DNA of 37,254 nt from an uncultured Butyrivibrio sp. GTDB lineage: Bacteria > Bacillota > Clostridia > Lachnospirales > Lachnospiraceae. This document shows, piece by piece, positions 31,853 through 37,254 of the stretch. The DNA lies in NCBI GenBank assembly GCA_910577605.1, contig CAJTON010000031.1, positions 1 to 37,254 on the forward strand, in the 5' to 3' direction. The notes under the pieces are model-generated. The model did not search any database. It saw only the letters and a list, made by a program, of their open reading frames with translations, and was not told the origin of the DNA. The position numbers and the translations under genes are program-made. Positions within the stretch are counted from its first letter, which is position 1; each line of letters opens with the position of its first letter.

Positions 31853-32335
31853 ATGATTTGCGCGGTAAGCAAAAACGATTTGGAAGAATGTGTAAATGTT
31901 ATCCGAAGCAGCTTTAAAACGGTTGCGGACGAATTCGGCTTCACCGAAGAAAACGCGCCTAGATTTACGGCGTTTGCAACCACATATGAGCGTCTGATAT
32001 GGCAGTATGAGCATGAAAAAAGACCGATGTTCGCGTACCGCGCGGACAATAAAATCATCGGGTACTACTCTCTTCTTAAACAAAACGACAGCGAATGCGA
32101 ACTAAACAACCTTTGCGTGCTTTCGGAATACCGCCATAAAAATATCGGCAGAGGACTTTTGGAACACGCATTTACAGAGGCAGGAAAAATGGGCTGTTCT
32201 GTGATGAACATAGGAATCGTAGAGGAAAACGTCCGCCTGAGAAAATGGTACGAAGCAAACGGCGCGGTTCATATACGCGCTGAAAAATACGATTTCTTTC
32301 CTTTTACTTGCGGCTATATGAAAAAACAATTATAA
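31853..32335 (+). CDS. GNAT family N-acetyltransferase
   Basis: Predicted acetyl-CoA dependent acetyltransferase of 160 residues. The GNAT core is clear: a strand with NNLCVLSEYRHKNIGRGLLE (86-105), in which RHKNIGRG is the pyrophosphate-binding loop, then a helix and MNIGIVEENVRLRKWYEANG, the typical late motif in which the Tyr often acts in catalysis. The acceptor substrate is unknown. GGAGG lies 7 bases before the ATG. It is the first of three plus-strand genes and is divergent from the hydratase. Confidence 0.92.
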   Translation: MICAVSKNDLEECVNVIRSSFKTVADEFGFTEENAPRFTAFATTYERLIWQYEHEKRPMFAYRADNKIIGYYSLLKQNDSECELNNLCVLSEYRHKNIGRGLLEHAFTEAGKMGCSVMNIGIVEENVRLRKWYEANGAVHIRAEKYDFFPFTCGYMKKQL

Positions 32336-32352
32336 TTATCAGAAGGTAAAAT

Positions 32353-32895
32353 ATGGATCAGAGAAATTTTCCGGAACGGCTGGACAGAAAAATTATTTAT
32401 GAAAGCGATTATGTATGCCTGTATGCCGACAAAGTGAAATTACCAAGCGGATACGTTATAGAAAAATATCATCAAATTCATTACCCGCACGAGGCGGTAT
32501 GCCTTGTCTTATTCAATGAAAACGATGAAATTCTGCTCATTCAGTCTAAGCGGTACACAGTAATGCGCATGGAATGGGAGATTCCGGCAGGGCGCGTTGA
32601 AGACGGAGAATCAAAAGAGGAGGCCGCCCGCAGGGAGTGCATGGAGGAAACAGGATGTACGGTTAAAGATTTAAGATTCTTGTGTACACAGAATCCGGCA
32701 AACGGAATGTCCGATTGCGTATGCCATGTTTTTGCGGCGAGGGTCGATACGGAATCCTTGAATTTTGATAAAAATGAAGTAAATACCAAAAAATGGGTTT
32801 CAAGAGACGGAATTTTGGAAATGTTGAGAACTAACGGAACAAAGGACGGGGTTTCTATCCTGGCACTGCTTTTTGCTTTAGAATTTTATAAATAA
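32353..32895 (+). CDS. Nudix hydrolase (ADP-ribose pyrophosphatase-like)
   Basis: Cytosolic pyrophosphohydrolase of 180 residues. The Nudix box is exact: GRVEDGESKEEAARRECMEE then TGC (80-102), matching Gx5Ex7REx2EExG. The approach to the box (EWEIPAG) is the wording common in ADP-ribose and nucleoside-diphosphate-sugar hydrolases, and a CTQNPANGMSD loop follows at about 110, a region that shapes specificity in ADP-ribose pyrophosphatases. AGAAGG precedes the ATG. It follows the GNAT gene by 17 bases and is probably co-transcribed with it. Confidence 0.92.
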   Translation: MDQRNFPERLDRKIIYESDYVCLYADKVKLPSGYVIEKYHQIHYPHEAVCLVLFNENDEILLIQSKRYTVMRMEWEIPAGRVEDGESKEEAARRECMEETGCTVKDLRFLCTQNPANGMSDCVCHVFAARVDTESLNFDKNEVNTKKWVSRDGILEMLRTNGTKDGVSILALLFALEFYK

Positions 32896-32964
32896 ATATG
32901 ACTTTCCAATTTTTGCAGGAAAATCTGCATTGAAATAAATATTTCAGATACGAGGAGGTTCACA

Positions 32965-33921
32965 ATGGCAATCAAAAAAGAGTTCACCTTCCGTTCAAGA
33001 GACGGAATAAACACCTGCTACGCATACTCGTGGGCGCCGGAAAACGGAAATGTAAAAGCCGTTTTTCAGATAATTCACGGAATGGTCGAGTATGTCCAAA
33101 GATATGACGCGTTTGCAAGTTTTCTTGCAGCGCACGGGTATCTGGTTGTGGGCGAGGACCATCTCGGTCACGGCAAAACCGCCGCCACAGAAAAGGATCT
33201 GGGATATTTTTGTCCGCAGGACCCCGAAACGGTGCTTGTGCGCAACGCCCACCGTCTCAAGAAAATAATTCAGGAGCAGAACCCCGGAGTTCCTTATTTT
33301 ATCATGGGACACAGCATGGGCTCGTTTATTTTCCGCAAATATCTCACCATGTACGGAAGCGGAATAGACGGCGCGATCGTGATGGGAACAGGCGTTATGC
33401 CCGCGTTCGTCACGGGCTTCGGCGTATTTCTGACCAACTTCCAAAAGATATTTTTCGGCGACAGGCATGTGAGCGGCTTTATAACCCATATCGCCTTCGG
33501 CGGCTATAACAAAAAAATTCCCAACTGCCGCACCGAAAGCGACTGGATCTCCCGCGACGACGACGTTGTGGACGCTTATGTAAAGGACCCGCTGTGCAGC
33601 TTCAAATTCTCGCTCAACGCGTACCGGACGCTTTTCAAAATACTCGGATATGTATGTAAAGAAAAAAATCTGACCGCGATTCCCGACACGCTCCCGATTT
33701 TCGTCGTAGCGGGAACAGCCGATCCCGTAGGCAACTACGGCAAAGGTCCCAAAGCGGTCTACGAGCAGTACAAGCGCCTCGGCATCAAGGACGTTACCTT
33801 AAAGCTTTACGACGGTTTCCGGCACGAGATACTGAACGAGATCGGCAAGGAAGACCCGTACCGCGACATTCTTAACTGGCTTGACGCGCACTGCGCGAAA
33901 GAAAACAGCGAAAATCAATAA
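32965..33921 (+). CDS. Alpha/beta hydrolase (monoacylglycerol lipase / lysophospholipase-like)
   Basis: Serine hydrolase of 318 residues. The fold landmarks are FQIIHGMVEYVQRYDAFASF (oxyanion region), GEDHLGHGKTA, the nucleophile elbow GHSMGS with Ser117, then AGTADP with Asp253 and GFRHEIL with His287, completing the triad. This wording is typical of bacterial monoacylglycerol lipase-like proteins. No signal peptide, so cytosolic. GAGGAGG precedes the ATG by 8 bases. It follows the Nudix gene by 69 bases. Its last 50 bases overlap the convergent MATE gene. Confidence 0.93.
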   Translation: MAIKKEFTFRSRDGINTCYAYSWAPENGNVKAVFQIIHGMVEYVQRYDAFASFLAAHGYLVVGEDHLGHGKTAATEKDLGYFCPQDPETVLVRNAHRLKKIIQEQNPGVPYFIMGHSMGSFIFRKYLTMYGSGIDGAIVMGTGVMPAFVTGFGVFLTNFQKIFFGDRHVSGFITHIAFGGYNKKIPNCRTESDWISRDDDVVDAYVKDPLCSFKFSLNAYRTLFKILGYVCKEKNLTAIPDTLPIFVVAGTADPVGNYGKGPKAVYEQYKRLGIKDVTLKLYDGFRHEILNEIGKEDPYRDILNWLDAHCAKENSENQ

Positions 33922-35230
33922 GAACGACGATCGCGCACACGATCCATATCGCGGGCTCAAGAAAGCAGATTCCGGTGTACCCCAATACAGGAGCGATAAA
34001 GAACGCCGCCGCGAACTTGCCCGCAAGCTCTATCACGCTTCCGCAGATAGGGACCAGCTTGCGCCCAAGCCCCTGAAGCGAGCTTCTCAGTATCAGAAGA
34101 ACGTTAAGAACGAAGAAAAACGGCAGGTTGATCCTTATATATTTAACAGCCGTATCCATAACGAAAGCACTGTCGGTTCCGGTGAGCGCCTTCACAACAG
34201 GTTTCGCGACCGTAAACGCACAGATAACGGAAATAACGCTCCACACGAAGCCTATCGCCATGGACGTAAGTATTCCCTTTTTCACCCTCTCCATATTGCC
34301 CGCTCCGTAATTCTGGCTGGCGAAGGTCGAGGCGGAAAGGCTCACCGTACCCAGAGTCAGCATAAATATATCGCCGAATTTGCGGGCGGCGGTATGCGCC
34401 GTGACCGTCGCCTTGCCCAGCGAATTAACGGCGTTCTGCATAGCCACTGAGCCGATGGAAACAACGGCCAGCATAAGTCCCATCGAAAGTCCCGTCACCG
34501 ACAGATCCCCGAGAAGCCTTTTATCCCGTCCGAGAGACGCTCTTTCAAACTCAAGTATCCTGAATTTTTTCCTCACCGCCAAAACGCACAGCGCCACCGC
34601 CACTGCCTGCGCTATGACCGTAGCATATCCTGCGCCCGCGACTCCAAGCCCTAAAAATTTTACGAAAACAATATCAAGAACCACGTTCAGCACGGTTCCG
34701 ACAACAAGAAAATAAAGCGGTATCCTGCTGTTTCCTATCGCCCTGAACATTCCCGCGAACATATTATAAAACATCGTTACGACCGAAAAAAGCAGGATGA
34801 CCCTGAGATAGCTCTCGGTATCTCCGACTATTTCCTCCGGCGTGTTAAGAAAAACAAGAAGCGGCTTTATTCCTATCATACTGACAACAGTCAGCAGTAC
34901 GGAAATTCCTGCGGTAAGAAGATACGAAAAAGTGATCGCCCTTTTCATTTTCACAGTGTCGCCCGCCCCGTAGAAGCGCGCGATAACCACCGAAAAACCG
35001 TTTGTCATTCCGTTTGCGAAGCTTATTACAAGACTGTACACCGGAGCCGCCGCGCCCACAGCCGCTAACGCGTCGTCGCCCAAAAGATTTCCGATTACAG
35101 CCGTATCTACAATATTATAGCATTGCTGAAAAATGTTGCCTATCAGTATAGGAAACGCAAAAAAGAGCAAAGCTTTAAGTATGCTTCCCTCCGTCATTAA
35201 ATTCTTTGCGGTCTTAACTCCCGACCTCAT
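33872..35230 (-). CDS. MATE family efflux transporter (second copy)
   Basis: Membrane transporter of 452 residues with about twelve hydrophobic segments. The first half carries FPILIGNIFQQCYNIVDTAV and GMTNGFSVVIARFYGAGD; the second half carries GTVSLSASTFASQNYGAGN, the matching MATE signature. It is of the NorM/DinF-like type and only distantly like the MATE at 2754. The ATG at 35230 is preferred to the GTG one codon upstream, since GGGAGG lies 8 bases away. It has its own promoter. Its 3' end overlaps the hydrolase gene by 50 bases. Substrate unknown. Confidence 0.93.
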   Translation of the reverse strand: MRSGVKTAKNLMTEGSILKALLFFAFPILIGNIFQQCYNIVDTAVIGNLLGDDALAAVGAAAPVYSLVISFANGMTNGFSVVIARFYGAGDTVKMKRAITFSYLLTAGISVLLTVVSMIGIKPLLVFLNTPEEIVGDTESYLRVILLFSVVTMFYNMFAGMFRAIGNSRIPLYFLVVGTVLNVVLDIVFVKFLGLGVAGAGYATVIAQAVAVALCVLAVRKKFRILEFERASLGRDKRLLGDLSVTGLSMGLMLAVVSIGSVAMQNAVNSLGKATVTAHTAARKFGDIFMLTLGTVSLSASTFASQNYGAGNMERVKKGILTSMAIGFVWSVISVICAFTVAKPVVKALTGTDSAFVMDTAVKYIRINLPFFFVLNVLLILRSSLQGLGRKLVPICGSVIELAGKFAAAFFIAPVLGYTGICFLEPAIWIVCAIVVLIDFRCFLSRSARQAS

Positions 35231-35303
35231 CACGGCATCCTCCCGATTTCGATTGATTTAAACCGTCCAAACGTCAAAATACGCTCCGATTCGCCAAGGG
35301 TTC

Positions 35304-35331
35304 ATTATAGCACACTCTCATTCCTTGTCAA
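35304..35331 (-). promoter_or_regulatory. Sigma-A promoter of the second MATE gene
   Basis: Minus strand TTGACA (35331-35326), 16-base spacer, TATAAT (35309-35304). Both hexamers are consensus. Confidence 0.8.
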
Positions 35332-35401
35332 TTCAAAATCCCGTTTAAATTCAGCAAAAATATGGCATAATTCTCAGGTTTTGGGACATACTCAAATCAT
35401 A

Positions 35402-35415
35402 CCCGCACATGCGGG
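35402..35415. promoter_or_regulatory. Short palindrome upstream of the D-LDH-like gene
   Basis: CCCGCA (35402-35407) and TGCGGG (35410-35415) separated by CA, 35 bases before the start codon. The loop is too small for an RNA hairpin of full length, so a protein-binding site is more likely. It does not resemble a Rex site. Confidence 0.35.
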
Positions 35416-35449
35416 ATTTATCTGATTTAGGTTAAGGAGCGCCAAAACT

Positions 35450-36430
35450 ATGGATATTGCTTTTTTCGGGACAAAACCCTATGACAAGCTGTGGTTTGAG
35501 CCATTAAGCAAGGAATACAGCTGCCATATTCATTTTATCGAAGCCAAAATGAATTCGGACACCGTTGTTCTCGCCGAGGGCAGCAACGCGGTCTGTATTT
35601 TTGTAAACGACTATGTGACCGCGGAGGTTGCGCAGCGCCTGTCCTCGATGGGGATCAAGCTGATTCTGTTAAGGTGCGCGGGCTTCAACAACGTCGATCT
35701 GTCCGCCACCAAAGAACTCGGGATCACTGTACTGCGCGTCCCCAGTTATTCTCCCGCTGCCGTCGCGGAATTTTCAATGGCAGCGATACTAGCGGTAAAC
35801 CGTCAGCTTCACCGCGCCTACAACCGCACCCGCGATTTCAACATGAGCATCAACGGTCTTATGGGACGCGACATGAACTGCAAGACCGCCGGCGTGATCG
35901 GCACGGGCAAAATAGGCCAGTGCATGATAGATATTTTCAATGGATTTCATATGAAGGTACTGGCGTACGACGTCTACCCGAATGAAAATCTCGATGCCGT
36001 ATATGTGCCTTTGGACGAGCTTTTTGAAAAGTCGGATTTCATATCGCTTCACTGTCCTCTGACCAAAGACACCTACCACATAATAAACGGCAATTCCATC
36101 GCCCGTATGCGCCCAGGAGTCATAATCTCCAACACCTCGCGAGGCTCGCTCATCGACTCAAACGCTCTTTTGGACGGATTGAAAGAAGGCAAGATCGGCG
36201 GCGTGGCGCTCGACGTATACGAGGAGGAGGAGGGAATCTTCTATGAGGATGTGTCCGGCAAAATAATTCAGGACGACGTGCTTTCCCGCCTCTCCACCTT
36301 CCCCAACGTCCTCATAACCTCGCACATGGGCTTCTTCACGCGCGAGGCGATGCAGGCTATCGCCATAGAAACCTTGGAGAACGCGTTCGCGTACGAAAAC
36401 GGAATGAAGCTTATAAATATAGTACAGTAA
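35450..36430 (+). CDS. D-2-hydroxyacid dehydrogenase (D-lactate dehydrogenase-like)
   Basis: Cytosolic NAD-dependent oxidoreductase of 326 residues that would interconvert pyruvate and D-lactate or a related 2-hydroxyacid. The nucleotide-binding loop GTGKIG is at 151-156, with an acidic residue at the end of the next strand (LAYDVYP, Asp174), which favours NAD over NADP. The catalytic set is present: Arg231 in NTSRGSLID, a Glu in ALDVYEEEEG (about 258-261) and His292 in TSHMGF. Residues 74-80 (LRCAGFN) match the LdhA substrate loop. AAGGAG lies 10 bases before the ATG. It stands alone. Confidence 0.92.
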   Translation: MDIAFFGTKPYDKLWFEPLSKEYSCHIHFIEAKMNSDTVVLAEGSNAVCIFVNDYVTAEVAQRLSSMGIKLILLRCAGFNNVDLSATKELGITVLRVPSYSPAAVAEFSMAAILAVNRQLHRAYNRTRDFNMSINGLMGRDMNCKTAGVIGTGKIGQCMIDIFNGFHMKVLAYDVYPNENLDAVYVPLDELFEKSDFISLHCPLTKDTYHIINGNSIARMRPGVIISNTSRGSLIDSNALLDGLKEGKIGGVALDVYEEEEGIFYEDVSGKIIQDDVLSRLSTFPNVLITSHMGFFTREAMQAIAIETLENAFAYENGMKLINIVQ

Positions 36431-36446
36431 TCTTTATAAAAGCAGA

Positions 36447-36494
36447 AGAGAGTGTCGCAAAATCATCAAATTAGATGATTGAGCGATACCCTCT
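36447..36494. other. Three-tier imperfect hairpin after the D-LDH-like gene
   Basis: AGAG/CTCT (36447-36450 with 36491-36494), GTGTCGC/GCGATAC (36452-36458 with 36483-36489, one G-T pair) and ATCATC/GATGAT (36462-36467 with 36474-36479), separated by small internal loops, with AAATTA as the loop. No T tract follows on the plus strand, so it is a poor intrinsic terminator. It marks the point where the sequence becomes AT-rich. Confidence 0.5.
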
Positions 36495-36769
36495 AAAATC
36501 AAGATTGTGAATTATATTCCAAAGATCCTAAAAGAAATTGTAAAATAGTTTCACATCTAATTTGGTATTACAGTAAAAATGCTATCTGAATTTTTTATCT
36601 TTACTTTCTCTTATTCGCTTCTTTTCTAATTGACCCTATTGTTTTATCGTTTCTAGTATCCATCTATTTTTATTTCTTATTACTCTCGGTAAAATAATAT
36701 GCTTTTTCAAAAGAGCCCGCCGTTAAATCACTCCTTGTTTTTCTCATATAAACTTCCAATACTATATAG
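36495..36769. other. AT-rich gap without a recognised gene
   Basis: About 275 bases of low GC content. A plus-strand frame starting at 36699 has no ribosome binding site and lies mostly opposite the gene at 36770-37063. I see no promoter, repeat or RNA here. Confidence 0.5.
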
Positions 36770-37063
36770 TTATAAATCTTTATTTATTCTGTTTACGATT
36801 TCTTCAACATTTCTAATACAATTTATCCTATATTCTTCCTTAATCGCAACTCTTTTTCCCATTAAATCTAATCGTCCTGCTTTTAATTTTTGAAACGGAC
36901 ACCCCCGTGCAGATGAAACAACTCCCGTCGTTTGGAAATCTCTTACATTAACAATTCCTTTATCTAAAGATGAAAATGCAAAAATATAAGGATAGGTTTC
37001 TAATAAGGATACTATATCTTTATCAATTTCTTTTTCCCATTGTTCTTTTTTCTTTCTACCCAT
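36770..37063 (-). CDS. Small protein of unknown function in the AT-rich segment
   Basis: Unrecognised cytosolic protein of 97 residues. It starts with a basic stretch (MGRKKKEQWEKEIDKDI), then YPYIFAFSSLDKGIVNVRDF, a GVVSSARGCPFQKLKAGR segment and a mixed-charge C-terminus. No signal peptide or membrane segment. AAGGAGG lies 9 bases before the ATG at 37063; a GTG three codons upstream overlaps that site and is unlikely. The start codon shares one base with the stop of the upstream gene (TAATG), so the two are translationally coupled. Its codon use is much more AT-rich than the rest of the window. Confidence 0.7.
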   Translation of the reverse strand: MGRKKKEQWEKEIDKDIVSLLETYPYIFAFSSLDKGIVNVRDFQTTGVVSSARGCPFQKLKAGRLDLMGKRVAIKEEYRINCIRNVEEIVNRINKDL

Positions 37064-37254
37064 TATTTCCACCTCCTTGCTCTCATTATAAAACTTTCTA
37101 AACCATCATTTGCAATAGCATTTAACCAATGTTCTAATAGTTTTCTAGTACTATCTGTTAATAACATATAATTTTTATTTTTATTATAAAATTCTAATGG
37201 TGATTTATTAGTCCATTCATCTCCTAGATATACTTGTCCTGCTGCAACCATATC
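37063..37254 (-). CDS. C-terminal part of a DUF5662-like protein, cut by the window edge
   Basis: The frame enters from beyond the right edge and ends at 37063; 63 residues are visible, DMVAAGQVYLGDEW, then TNKSPLEFYNKNKNYMLLTD and STRKLLEHWLNAI. The SPLEFYNKNK-x-MLL-x-TRKLLE pattern reminds me of the C-terminal end of DUF5662 proteins, but this is a recollection of wording and only part of the protein is present. An internal Met at 37251 is probably not the start. It is coupled to the next gene by a TAATG overlap. Confidence 0.55.
   Translation of the reverse strand, partial: DMVAAGQVYLGDEWTNKSPLEFYNKNKNYMLLTDSTRKLLEHWLNAIANDGLESFIMRARRWK

Noticed and set aside
35355..35373. Promoter of the D-LDH-like gene
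   Set aside because: TGGCATAAT could be an extended -10 but the -35 is poor and the distance to the start is long; too weak to list.
36699..36893. 64-codon plus-strand frame in the AT-rich segment
   Set aside because: Half of it is antisense to a gene with a good ribosome binding site and translational coupling; AT-rich DNA gives such hydrophobic frames easily.

Overview
The window looks like chromosomal DNA of a Gram-positive, spore-forming, anaerobic member of the Clostridia (Bacillota), probably a gut organism. The evidence is the gdpP-rplI-dnaB block typical of Firmicutes, an spmA spore-maturation gene, clostridial ferredoxin and rubrerythrin, lipoproteins with Gram-positive style lipoboxes, a bile-salt-hydrolase-like enzyme, and a cellobiose-phosphorylase locus with a carbohydrate ABC importer. 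No tRNA, rRNA, CRISPR array, transposase or integrase was recognised.

Layout. 1-571: start of dnaK (minus strand, cut by the window edge). 964-4103: a manganese (yybP-ykoY) riboswitch with its own promoter and terminator, followed by mntP, a CaCA-family exchanger and a MATE pump. 4115-6099: a Wzx-like flippase with a small DUF1858 gene (minus), and a monocistronic 2[4Fe-4S] ferredoxin (plus). 6142-8706: a secreted protein joining Rhs/YD sequence to a SleB-like cell-wall hydrolase domain, followed by a lipoprotein. 8736-13614: merR, dnaB, rplI and gdpP. 13636-21902: a carbohydrate utilisation locus made of two permeases, a solute-binding lipoprotein, a LacI regulator, a DUF624 membrane protein and a divergent GH94 phosphorylase whose leader contains a terminator-like hairpin. 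21952-25191: a DUF305 protein, a choloylglycine-hydrolase family enzyme, spmA and an aldose-epimerase-like enzyme. 25268-28671: a large secreted DNRLRE-type protein with a Cys/His-containing C-terminal domain, followed by three tandem lipoprotein paralogues, the last broken by an amber codon, with remnants of the large gene's 3' end between the copies. 28698-31812: rubrerythrin and an aconitase-family hydratase. 31743-36430: GNAT, Nudix, alpha/beta hydrolase, a second MATE pump (minus) and a D-lactate-dehydrogenase-like enzyme. 36447-37254: an AT-rich segment with two small coupled minus-strand genes, possibly the edge of an acquired island.

How the parts work together. The riboswitch operon should raise ion export when Mn2+ is high. 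The GH94/ABC/LacI locus fits import and phosphorolysis of cellobiose or a related disaccharide, with the transporter ATPase encoded elsewhere. Two loci share a layout: a secreted protein with Rhs- or DNRLRE-type sequence and an enzyme-like C-terminus, then one or more lipoprotein genes close downstream. At 25268-28671 the tandem copies and tip remnants resemble the cassette turnover of polymorphic toxin/immunity loci. This is an inference and the main novelty candidate of the window.

Boundaries and motifs were read by eye. No database search, structure prediction or alignment program was run.
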